From Oscillospiraceae bacterium (GTDB lineage Bacteria; Bacillota; Clostridia; Oscillospirales; CAG-272): 64,000 nucleotides of DNA. A model generated the notes under the pieces. It was given only the letters and a program-made list of their open reading frames with translations. It was not told the DNA's origin and did not search any database. A program made the translations under genes and the position numbers. Every line of letters starts with the position of its first letter. Positions within the stretch are counted from its first letter, which is position 1. Location of the stretch: positions 7,633 through 71,632 of the forward strand of contig SVRP01000011.1 in the NCBI GenBank assembly GCA_015064735.1, given 5' to 3'. Positions 1 to 9,600 of the stretch are shown one piece after another.

Positions 1-130
1 CACTACCGTGGTCCCCCTTCTCCCGCAGGAGAAGGCTGCTTGGTTCCTCGCTTCGCTCGGATAGCTAAACTGTGCAAAGCTAAAGCTTTTTGGAACCACC
101 AGCAGTGCTGGTGGTTTTCTATATACAACA

Positions 131-170
131 AAAAAGGAACCGATTTGATTTGAATCGGTTCCTTTTTATT
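131..170. terminator. Intrinsic terminator hairpin downstream of 173..733
   Basis: aaaaaggaaccgatttgatttgaatcggttccttttt: perfect inverted repeat flanked by A/T runs. Confidence 0.85.
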
Positions 171-172
171 TA

Positions 173-733
173 TTACAGAAGCTCGTCATCGGTCTCGGGC
201 AAATTTTCGAGAAAGAACTCATACTCTTGACTTTCGTTTTGCATGGGTTGGGTCTTAAGCTGTCTTATAGCCAACCGCCTTGCCAAAGCACAGGAGATCA
301 GCATATAGTTGAGCAAAAAATTAAATCTTACGCTTTCCGACGGTGTGGATATACGGATTCCCGAAAATATCCTTACGGTTGAAACAGAAGAAATCATATG
401 AAGCGGCAATATTATTTCCCTACCGAAGGGCTTTATTGCTATCACCTCCGTATCGGTAATTACGAGCTTTCTGTTTTTATTTGCAAAAAAACATATGAGG
501 ACGATTACCCCTGATACAATTACAACACATTGCAATATAAAAAGGAGCAAGCACCATCCTTCACCCGAAAATGCGGCTTCATATCCGTTTTCGTAGCCGT
601 AATCCTCATACATGGGCTGTAAAAAAAGCAAAAGTATGCCAAGTACTGCGGCCACGGAAAACAAAATTACCAATATCTTTTTAAAGGTCTTTTCTCTTAT
701 TAAATTATGGCTTTCAATCAATATATCTTCCAT
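173..733 (-). CDS. Two-TM membrane protein with PH-like C-terminal region, hypothetical
   Basis: ORF 186 aa; two hydrophobic segments then a beta-rich segment; RBS GGAGAAGG before ATG. Confidence 0.75.
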   Translation of the reverse strand: MEDILIESHNLIREKTFKKILVILFSVAAVLGILLLFLQPMYEDYGYENGYEAAFSGEGWCLLLFILQCVVIVSGVIVLICFFANKNRKLVITDTEVIAIKPFGREIILPLHMISSVSTVRIFSGIRISTPSESVRFNFLLNYMLISCALARRLAIRQLKTQPMQNESQEYEFFLENLPETDDELL

Positions 734-747
734 AATACCTTCTCCAA

Positions 748-922
748 TAAAAAAGTGCGCTCCACGAGGGAACGCACCGAAAAAGTGTTTTCCTTCATGT
801 TGCTACACATTTTTACCTAAACCATCCCACACAGGAATATGGAAAAAGAGGAAACACCTTTTACCAAGGATTGTTTCCCGTGGGGATAATGACTATTTAG
901 TTTAGATAAAAATTTGTAGCAC
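748..922 (-). ncRNA. Structured RNA family copy 1 (promoter + long hairpin + candidate pseudoknot + intrinsic terminator)
   Basis: Minus-strand promoter TTGACA (950-955) / 17 nt / TAAAAT (927-932); closing stem UGCUACA.AUUUUUA.CUAAAC with GUUUAG.UAAAAAU.UGUAGCA; terminator GUGCGUUCCCUCGUGGAGCGCACUUUUUU at 749-777. Confidence 0.8.
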
Positions 923-967
923 TTATATTTTACCACCTTTTTTATAATTTGTCAATTATAATAAAAA

Positions 968-1402
968 ATGTTTTTTAAGGTCATGAATAAATATCCCCCG
1001 TGCGTGGGGTATTTCAGTTTCGGGCATAGCCCTAATACTACCGGCTACGTACAAGTGCGCTTTTTATTGGCCTGTCAGCCATGCAACTGTTACTTGCTAC
1101 CCGTAAACGGGTTCTCTTTGAGTTTATTATTTTCTGTAGGGACAGGCGTCCCCGACTGTCCGTTTTAGAGTGAATTTAATTCTTGCAAAACTTCGGGAGC
1201 AGCAAGCCACTTCCCTACCGATTGTATCTTAATGCCTATCCGCCAAACCAAGACTTTGCTTTTGCCCTTTGCTTTTTTGGACAGTCGAGGACGCCTGTCC
1301 CTACAAACTCTCTCTTTTGTTTTTCTTAATTCTTCATTCTTTTTCTGCTCATCGGCATAGCCTATATGGAACCCCGCCACTATGGCAAGATTTTCGGGAT
1401 AC
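968..1402. repeat. Spacer unit, first copy of ~951-bp tandem duplication
   Basis: Nearly identical to 1919-2353; about three substitutions seen by eye. Confidence 0.9.
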
Positions 1403-1561
1403 AAAAAAGTGCGCTCCACGAGGGAACGCACCGAAAAAGTGTTCCCCTCAGTTTGTTGTCACACAAATGCTCTCCCAGCGAAGGTATGAGGAAAAGGAGA
1501 AAACACTTTTTACCAAAGTATTTTCCCTTCGCTGATTAGAACATATGCAATTTGTGTGACA
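1403..1561 (-). ncRNA. Structured RNA family copy 2
   Basis: Promoter TTGACA (1590-1595)/17/TAAAAT (1567-1572); stem UGUCACACAAAU-GC with GC-AUUUGUGUGACA; second stem CAGCGAAGG/CCUUCGCUG; terminator hairpin 1409-1431. Confidence 0.8.
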
Positions 1562-1703
1562 TTTATATTTTACCACTATCTTTGTAATTTGTCAATTAGA
1601 ATAAAAAATGTTTTTTGCGTCATTAAAAAAAGTAAGGCTTTCGTCAGAGTGTCATTCTGTTATCGGAAACTCCTTGCGTAACGTTCCGCTCGATGACCCA
1701 AAC

Positions 1704-1872
1704 AAAAAGTGCGCTCCACGAGGGAACGCACCGAAAAAGTGTTTTCCCTCATGTTGCTACACATTTTATCTCACCCATTCCGAACAAGGAATATGGAAAA
1801 GAGGAAACACCTTTTACCAAGATTGTTTCCTTGTCGGAAAATGAATATTTAAATGAGATAAAATTTGTAGCG
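1704..1872 (-). ncRNA. Structured RNA family copy 3
   Basis: Promoter TTGACA (1901-1906)/17/TAAAAT (1878-1883); stem CUACA.AUUUUAUCUCA with UGAGAUAAAAU.UGUAG; terminator hairpin 1709-1731. Confidence 0.8.
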
Positions 1873-1918
1873 CTTATATTTTACCACCTTTTCAGGCTTT
1901 TGTCAATTAGAATAAAAA

Positions 1919-2353
1919 ATGTTTTTTAAGGTCATGAATAAATATCCCCCGTGCGTGGGGTATTTCAGTTTCGGGCATAGCCCTAATACTACCGGCTACG
2001 TACAAGTGCGCTTTTTATTGGCCTGTCAGCCATGCAACTGTTACTTGCTACCCGTAAACGGGTTCTCTTTGAGTTTATTATTTTCTGTAGGGACAGGCGT
2101 CCCCGACTGTCCGTTTTAGAGTGAATTTAATTCTTGCAAAACTTCGGGAGCAGCAAGCCACTTCCCTACCGATTGTATCTTAATGCCTATCCGCCAAACC
2201 AAGACTTTGCTTTTGCCCTTTGCTTTTTTGGACAGTCGAGGACGCCTGTCCCTACAAACTCTCTCTTTTGTTTTTCTTAATTCTTCATTCTTTTTCTTCT
2301 CATCGGCATAGCCTATATGGAGCCCCGCCACTATGGCAGGATTTTCGGGATAC
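1919..2353. repeat. Spacer unit, second copy of ~951-bp tandem duplication
   Basis: Nearly identical to 968-1402. Confidence 0.9.
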
Positions 2354-2508
2354 AAAAAAGTGCGCTCCACGAGGGAACGCACCGAAAAAGTGTTCCCTCA
2401 TTGTCGCCAAACAATTACTCTTCCAACATGGTATAGAGAAAAAAGGAAAACACCTTTTACCAAGGTATAATTTTCCCATGTCGGAAAGAAATATATAATT
2501 GTTTGGCA
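2354..2508 (-). ncRNA. Structured RNA family copy 4
   Basis: Promoter TTGACA (2537-2542)/17/TAAAAT (2514-2519); stem GCCAAACAAUUA/UAAUUGUUUGGC; second stem UUCCGACAUGG/CCAUGUUGGAA; terminator hairpin 2360-2382. Confidence 0.8.
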
Positions 2509-2809
2509 CTCTTATTTTATCACTATTTTTATAATTTGTCAATTAGAATAAAAAATCTTTTTTACGTCATTAAAAAAAGTAAGGCTTCCGTCAGCGTGTC
2601 ATACTGAGCGGAAAGGTACGGTACAAAAAATCTCACCGTGTCCTTCATCCTATTGTAGGAAAAGATGACGGAATTCTTACTCATTTTTATAATTTTACAA
2701 ATAATTAATTCTTTTTTTCGCACAAATGTGATATAATTTTAATATATTCTTGTAAAAAGAAAAGGACGTGAATTTTTAATATCTCATCTCAAAAGGAGAA
2801 TTTGAAAAA

Positions 2810-3721
2810 ATGCGACGTCCTTTCAAAATACTTATTTTGTTTTCTTGTCTGATCATCGCGACTCTTGCGGCAATTTCCTTCTTTACAAGAGGACGCGTAA
2901 GACCGTTTCATATTTTTTCTGAGGCTCCCCCACAGGATACCGCTTCAGAGATTAGGCATATCGTATTTGATAAGAACAGCTTCAGCTATAGCGGAAATGG
3001 CGAGGATATTTCGTTTGAGGGAGACACTCTCACAATTCTCCGCTCCGGCACATACAGGCTGACGGGGAAGCTTACCGAGGGGAGAATAAAAATCTCCTGC
3101 TCCGACGGCACGGTTCACCTCATTCTCAGCGGAATTACCGTTTCCTCCTCTTACGGAGCGGTAATTGAGTCGGATTTTGGCTCAAATCTTATTCTTGAAG
3201 CCGAAAAAAATTCGGTAAACATTTTATCATCAGGATTATCTGCAAGCAGATATGAGCATCTTCCCTCCGCCTGCGTGATTTTAAGGTCGGGTGCCGAAAT
3301 TGTCGGTGAGGGCAAAATAATAGTCGAATCAGCCGGAGATTGCGGAATCCTTTCTCTGCTTGACTTAAAGCTGAATATAACTCAGTTGACCGTCAACGCA
3401 GGCTCTGTCGGCATACTCGTCCGCGACAAATTTTGCATGAGCGGCGGCAGACTTACTCTGAAGGACGTTTCTGTGGGAATATGTGCGGGAAGCGGAAATA
3501 TGTCGGAGGGTCGAATAAATATATCGGGCGGTACGCTGACAGCCCTTTGCAAGGAAACGGCTCTTTCCGCCGAAAGGGAGATCCTTATTACAGGCGGAAA
3601 TGCGGGAATAGATTCGGAGGAAATATATCGGTGTGTCCGCACTGAAAACGGTAAAAAAATTCAAGGAAAAATAACCGTCTCTGCTTCGGGATTTCCAAAA
3701 TATAATTCGGACGCAAATTAG
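2810..3721 (+). CDS. Carbohydrate-binding domain-containing protein (DUF4353/Cthe_2159-like beta-helix)
   Basis: N-terminal signal/TM; repetitive beta pattern 'GTYRLTGKLTEGRIKISCSDGTVHLILSGI'. Confidence 0.65.
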   Translation: MRRPFKILILFSCLIIATLAAISFFTRGRVRPFHIFSEAPPQDTASEIRHIVFDKNSFSYSGNGEDISFEGDTLTILRSGTYRLTGKLTEGRIKISCSDGTVHLILSGITVSSSYGAVIESDFGSNLILEAEKNSVNILSSGLSASRYEHLPSACVILRSGAEIVGEGKIIVESAGDCGILSLLDLKLNITQLTVNAGSVGILVRDKFCMSGGRLTLKDVSVGICAGSGNMSEGRINISGGTLTALCKETALSAEREILITGGNAGIDSEEIYRCVRTENGKKIQGKITVSASGFPKYNSDAN

Positions 3722-3793
3722 AGAATAAACACTTAAAAAAATCCAAACACTAACAATAAGCCTGCAAGGGCAATTTTCAGAGGAGGATTTTTT

Positions 3794-4072
3794 ATGAATC
3801 AAACGTCCGAACTTGGCGAGGGCAAAATCGCCCAAGTCAAAGATAAGCTTCTCGGCATCTGCCGCAAGACCGTTAAAGCCGATTACGATATTAAAATCGA
3901 AACCTTTCCCGATGAAAGCTGTGAAACACCTTCCTGCTCTCATAGCTTTAAGGGCTCTATGAAGCACAATCTGCTTCGTGTTACCCTTGCCATAGGCGCT
4001 GCAGTGGCAATGGTTACACTTTTAAAAATGATTATTGGCGCCTGCTGCTCTCTTTGCTGCAGAAAAAAATAA
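3794..4072 (+). CDS. Hypothetical small protein with C-terminal TM and Cys-rich tail
   Basis: RBS gaggagg upstream; ends GACCSLCCRKK. Confidence 0.6.
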   Translation: MNQTSELGEGKIAQVKDKLLGICRKTVKADYDIKIETFPDESCETPSCSHSFKGSMKHNLLRVTLAIGAAVAMVTLLKMIIGACCSLCCRKK

Positions 4073-4106
4073 AACTTATGGGAATATCCCCACAATGCGA
4101 GGTTTT

Positions 4107-4727
4107 ATGATAGATATTATTTACAAGGACAGCGCTCTGTGCGTCTGTTTTAAACCCCGCGGCGTTCTTTCGGAGGGAGAAGGAGAGGATTGCCTCCCTT
4201 CTCTCCTTTCAAGGACGCTTGCGTCGGCAGTTTACCCCGTCCACCGATTGGACAAGGACACCGAGGGACTTATGGTATTTGCCCTTACCAAGGAGGCGGC
4301 GGCTGATCTTTCAAGACAGATTGCCGAGGGCTCTGTGGAAAAGGAATACGAAGCAAATATAACGAGGGCTCCCCATGAGCCATCGGGAAAATTTTGCGAC
4401 CTGCTCTTTTACGACCGCCAAAGGGGACGCTCCTACGTTGTGGACAGACAGCGTAAGGGAGTAAAGGACGCTTCTCTTGAATACAAGGTGCTGAGCACGG
4501 AGCCATGCTGCACAAGGGTCAGAGTACGGCTTCTTACGGGGCGTACCCACCAGATACGCGTACAGTTCGCCTCGCGCGGTATGCCTCTTTGCGGAGACAG
4601 ACGCTATGGCGCGCCTAAGGAAAGCGGCGAATTTTATCTTCGCTCCTGCTATCTGAAATTCAAGCATCCAAAGGACGGCAAAGTCATGGAATTCGGAGAT
4701 AGCGAAAATAAAATAGGAAATAATTAA
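4107..4727 (+). CDS. RluA-family pseudouridine synthase
   Basis: VHRLDKDTEGLMVFA and GRTHQIRVQFASRGMPLCGDRRYG motifs; start chosen at ATG after GAGG. Confidence 0.9.
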   Translation: MIDIIYKDSALCVCFKPRGVLSEGEGEDCLPSLLSRTLASAVYPVHRLDKDTEGLMVFALTKEAAADLSRQIAEGSVEKEYEANITRAPHEPSGKFCDLLFYDRQRGRSYVVDRQRKGVKDASLEYKVLSTEPCCTRVRVRLLTGRTHQIRVQFASRGMPLCGDRRYGAPKESGEFYLRSCYLKFKHPKDGKVMEFGDSENKIGNN

Positions 4728-4749
4728 ATACATAAAAGAGGACGTAAAA

Positions 4750-5592
4750 ATGATCGAAAAAGGACAGTACAAATACATAGTAGCAAGCGACCTTGACGGA
4801 ACACTCCTTGCTGACGTAAATTCGGTAAGCGACGAAAACGAGGCGGCAATCAAGAAAATGGCGGAAAGCGGCATCTGCTTTGTCCCCTGCTCCGGAAGAA
4901 CGTTTTCGGAAATGCCCTCGGTGCTTATAAATAATCCCTACATACGCTATTATATCGGCTCGGACGGGTCGGCGATATGGGACAAACACACCGACAAGCG
5001 AACAGAGCTTTGTATGTCAAAGGATGATGTAAACGAAGTCTACAACATTCTCAAAGAATACGAAGCATTCCCCAACGTAAGAGTAAACGGACTCTGTTAT
5101 GTCAATAAAAAAATGGACGTTAACGAGATATACGACTATCACAGGCACTCGGAAATTTATAAGCTCTTTCTCCGCCACACCGCTACAATGATAGATAATT
5201 TCGATGAATTTGTCCGTTCCGTTGAAAGCACCGAAATGATATGCGTATTCTTCGCCCATCCCGAGGAACAGGAGGAGTGCGCGCAAAGACTCCTTGCCTT
5301 AGGTGAATTCGGTGTTGCTTCATCCGAGCCGGGTAATATAGAAATCTTTGATAAGACCGCAGGCAAGGGCAACGGACTTTTAGCTCTTGCGGACAAGCTG
5401 GGCGTACCACACGAAAATACCATTGCCGTAGGCGACAGCAAAAATGATATTGATATGCTGAAAAAAGCGGGACTTTCCCTTGCCATGGAAAACGCAAGCG
5501 ACGAAATAAAGGCAATCGCCCACCGCACCATCTGCCACTACAAGGAGCATTCGGCAAAATACATACTTGAAAATATTTTGAAGGTGGAATAA
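4750..5592 (+). CDS. Cof-type HAD-IIB family hydrolase
   Basis: SDLDGTLL and AVGDSKNDIDMLKKAGLSLAMENA motifs. Confidence 0.93.
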   Translation: MIEKGQYKYIVASDLDGTLLADVNSVSDENEAAIKKMAESGICFVPCSGRTFSEMPSVLINNPYIRYYIGSDGSAIWDKHTDKRTELCMSKDDVNEVYNILKEYEAFPNVRVNGLCYVNKKMDVNEIYDYHRHSEIYKLFLRHTATMIDNFDEFVRSVESTEMICVFFAHPEEQEECAQRLLALGEFGVASSEPGNIEIFDKTAGKGNGLLALADKLGVPHENTIAVGDSKNDIDMLKKAGLSLAMENASDEIKAIAHRTICHYKEHSAKYILENILKVE

Positions 5593-5606
5593 TTAAATAA
5601 AGGTAC

Positions 5607-5634
5607 GGGCGGTCTCGGATTTTTGAGACCGCCC
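5607..5634. terminator. Intrinsic (bidirectional) terminator
   Basis: gggcggtctcggatttttgagaccgccc between convergent genes. Confidence 0.8.
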
Positions 5635-5639
5635 GATAG

Positions 5640-6602
5640 TTATTCGTTCTCTACTATTTCACTGACAAAATATAACCGAACAGCTTCATTTTCATTGATA
5701 AATTCAGGAATAAATGCGTCAACAATTGCAACTGACCATATGTGCGGTTTTCCATTCATGATAAACATTGAGGCGTGTTCGATTTTTATATCGTGAATTA
5801 CTACCCCCTCTTTCGCATGATCACGTACACATGATTCTATATTGCTTTCGATTTCCGGGAGAAATTCGAAAATAGGGTCAAACATATAATTCTTGTTTCC
5901 ATAATCACGCATATCCAAGGTTACTCTTTGTGAGTAATTTTGGAAAACAACAGTAATGCCCTCGTTACTACTGATTCCGCCAACCTGTTTTTCAAATCTA
6001 AAGGTATAGTCTAAAATCAATTCGTTTTCGTTGGCTTTTTTGAACCCTTGCACGACGTTTGCTTCAAAACCGACACCATCGTCATAGTATTTGCCATAAT
6101 ATGTTACGCATGAGTATTTATATTTTGACAAGTCGTGCTCATCCCCTACCATCGTACCTATTAAGTCCAGATATTCGACTTCCTCTATAGGAAAACTATC
6201 CATTGGGACCTCACTATAGGAAGCTATTTTTTTATCTTTTTTATTGACATAAATTTGCATAGGGAAATGTTTCGAACCGTTATCGTATACATACTTATCA
6301 AATTCAACGTCGGTACATCCTTTTATGAACGAATACTCATAATTGGCAGTATATGTCTTTCCCAATATTTCTACTGCTATTGTTTGCTGCGCTTGACTAT
6401 CTACATATTCATATCCATCGTAATCTTTTGTCTCAAAAATATCAAATGCTAAATCAAAATTATCGGTTGCCTCTTTAAAATACGATTCTATATGATATAA
6501 GCTCTTATCCAGAGGCTGCTGCTCGATAGTCTCAACGTTTTTACATGATGTTATATTGAGTAACATCAATGTACATATAAAAAATAAAAATATCTTCTTC
6601 AT
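5640..6602 (-). CDS. Putative lipoprotein, hypothetical
   Basis: Signal peptide with lipobox-like LLNITSC; cotranscribed with 6644..10033. Confidence 0.7.
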   Translation of the reverse strand: MKKIFLFFICTLMLLNITSCKNVETIEQQPLDKSLYHIESYFKEATDNFDLAFDIFETKDYDGYEYVDSQAQQTIAVEILGKTYTANYEYSFIKGCTDVEFDKYVYDNGSKHFPMQIYVNKKDKKIASYSEVPMDSFPIEEVEYLDLIGTMVGDEHDLSKYKYSCVTYYGKYYDDGVGFEANVVQGFKKANENELILDYTFRFEKQVGGISSNEGITVVFQNYSQRVTLDMRDYGNKNYMFDPIFEFLPEIESNIESCVRDHAKEGVVIHDIKIEHASMFIMNGKPHIWSVAIVDAFIPEFINENEAVRLYFVSEIVENE

Positions 6603-6643
6603 TTGCTCAATCTCCCAACATTAGTAATTGCTTTTAGACTCCT

Positions 6644-9600
6644 TTACGGGAACTCATATTCCCCACAGACCACATAGTTACGCACGGAAACCAAAGTTCC
6701 ATCACCATCAACATACTCATATTTCCCATATATTGATTCGTTTATGGAACCTATTGTCTCGGATACGGTCGGAAGATAAAATTTGGTAGTCTCAAAACAA
6801 GCATTTAGAATCGTTTTTTCGCTTTGAGATGAGTAATCTTCGTAATATTCAAAAAATTTCTCACACCAATCATTGCATGCTTGATAGTGTACGGTGTTTT
6901 GAAAACCAATAACTGTTCTTGCGCCAACATCTACCGTAGTTTGAGCCAGATTATCCGCACCTCTACCACCTAAAGCCGTGCCACAGGCACCATATATAAG
7001 TACCTCTGTACATTTAAAGTAATCTCCTACATTTTGTTCTAACATGGATTGGGTTATATAGCTGTTGTCAGAAAGCTGGATGCCGGAAGCATTGCCATGA
7101 GTTCGAATAAGAGCTATCCTCGAATAACTCATCCTACTTAAAACTTCATCTGCCAGCATTCCTAATGACAAGGTGGATGAATTGTCAAATATATCTGTAT
7201 ATCCCATACTATTAAGAGTTTGAGATATTGCAGGAAACGCCTCCGCTCTCGTCGATTCAAATGCAATCAAAGATGCATCCTTGTATATGTGTACAAACCA
7301 TTTATCCGTTAGGAAAAATTCATTAGCAAGTGGAGCTTGAATAAGATTTGAGTCGGTTTCTGTCTCTGAGATAGACAGAACATACCCCGTGTCTTCTGTT
7401 GCTTTACATACGATTAAAAATCGGTTAAAATATGATTTTTCGATTTTCCAAAGAACATATGGATCAGTACTGTTTGAAGTTGCGCTCTTTTCAATAACCT
7501 CCGTAATATTATTCGAATTAACACCCAAATAGTATTCGCTATAAGCAGACTTGATTCGTACATATCCGCCAGTTCCCTCGGCATGCTCTATTATCCACCG
7601 TAAATTTGTTCCGTTAGTAAACTCGGATTGATATACGGCAGAATTTGGAGCATCAGACCACGCTCCTGTATCAACGTAGTTTTCAGTTTGTACATTCTGA
7701 ATATAATAGGTTCCCTCTTGCGGAACTATTTGAAAATCGTAGGACACAATGTTTGCGGTCTGTCCGTTTCCATAAGGTATTTTACAAACGAATCTGACGG
7801 TTCCGAATTTTTCCGCAACGAACGTTCCAAGACCCGTATTTTCGTTCCACGTGAAGTCTCCCATATCCGTAAAGTCATCGTGCAAATCTATATACGGTTC
7901 TCCTATGTTAGTACAGGTTGACCAAAGAATAGGTTCTACTGACACGTCGTAGGTTCTTTCTGAAATTATTCCTACATCGTCCCAGCTGGACGGATACTCT
8001 ACGGTTACGTTTGCCTGCTCAACCCCCGTATATCTATATATTTCCCACCTTGCTTTGGTGCTCTCCTGTTCAACAGTTGATAAGTCAGGCGTAGACGTGT
8101 TTATAACGGCTAATACCTCTGTGCCTCCATAAGCGCAAGATATGATATTAAAATATCTTCCGACAGGTTCAAAGCGAAACATTTCAGCCGAGGTTATACT
8201 CTCATATGGATAAATTCTATCGACCACTGCCTGACCGTTAGCTAATATTTGAAGATGCATTGAGTTATCAAGCATGGAGGTTATAGTATATATTGAGTTA
8301 ATGTCATCAACAGCATCATATATCTTGGTTACCTTAAACAGAGACGTTCTGTCGAAAACGTCTTCGTCGGCAAGATTAGTTGACGAATGTTTCTGCTGTA
8401 CGTGTGTTCCAACAATTGGAACGGACTGTCCTTCCGCAAGAGGAACCGTCATCCATCTGCTGCTCGCTCCGAGATTTTTAAATGCGTATACTCCGTCTAT
8501 GAGGTCGTAAGAATAATTTATAGATATGAGAGCTCCCATATCCATAGATGATTCGGAGGAAATAAGGCTTATATGTCCGGAGCTATCAATAGTTCCGCTA
8601 CTATGTCTGAGAGCAAAACCATAGTATTCTTCCGTTCCCAACGGAGATATCCATTCTGTAACATATGATATAATAGGTATACTTGCCTGCCTTGCGTTAT
8701 ATTCAGAATATTCTGGCTCTGCCGTCATAGATACGGTGGTAAAGGGATCTTCTTCATATGACAAATTAGAGCTGGCAGTTACAGTATCGTCTTCCCAAGG
8801 CTCGCGTATTTCATGTACACCCACGGTCATGCTTCCCTCATATCCGTCGTAGTAATTGTATACGTTAAGAGTTGCGGTGTTAACCGTTATATTTGCGGGA
8901 AGCTGCGGAGGTTCTACGTAAATATAAACGCTTTTATAAAACCCCAATTCAAGATAATCAAGCCCATTATAATTTGTATTTCGCTCTGACCAAACCGACG
9001 AAACGTAAGTATCCTTTATTGTATCGCTTGGAGAGTTTATACTCGGATCAAGTGTTACGGGAAATACTCTGTCCTCGTGGTTTATCCACTCGCTGCTTGC
9101 CGTAAGGCGGATAAGGTAAAGTCCTTCCTTGACTTCGATAAGCTCGTATTCCGCGTCGTAGGAAACATTACCCTCAGCGTCGTACATAAAGGGCGCGGGA
9201 ATTATATATTTCGTGTCCTCTCCGTCATTTAAGAGTATATCCCCGTTATCTGATAGAACAGCCGTAAGTCCTCCCAAGGTCAGCTTGAAGATATATTCGT
9301 AGGAAGATAAAGGGCTGTTAATTATTATATTCTCCTTTACGTTATTTCCGTCAAGGATATATTCTATTTTACTCTTATTTGACGTATACGTCAAGGAGCC
9401 TTTGTTATTTATTTTCTGCGCTTCTTCAAGAGTATCGTATTTTATATCTCTTGCGGGAGCGTTGATCACCGACGGAATATAGGTTACGGTGTCTGTGCTT
9501 TCTATATTACCAAGGCTCGGACTCTCGTTTTCGGCATATTCCATTGATACGGTGTAGCCGTCCTCGGAAATCGTCAGCGACGGCAAGGATTGAGAGAAGC

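Noticed and set aside
1-120. Possible coding sequence at left edge
   Set aside because: Appears to be a fragment of the palindromic repeat family plus a ccaccagc/gctggtgg hairpin; no ORF.
748-922. 6S RNA interpretation
   Set aside because: Size is similar, but multiple tandem copies, a separate 3' terminator hairpin and the distal pairing strand do not fit 6S architecture; a covariance search would settle it.
968-2382. ORFs MFFKVMNKYPPC... and MRSLVERTFLYPEN...
   Set aside because: Fall within the repeated spacer and RNA terminators; identical because of the duplication, no RBS or domain.
748-2508. CRISPR array or retron ncRNA interpretation of the repeated units
   Set aside because: Units are ~160 nt with own promoters and terminators, no short direct repeats with unique spacers, and no cas or reverse transcriptase gene in the window.
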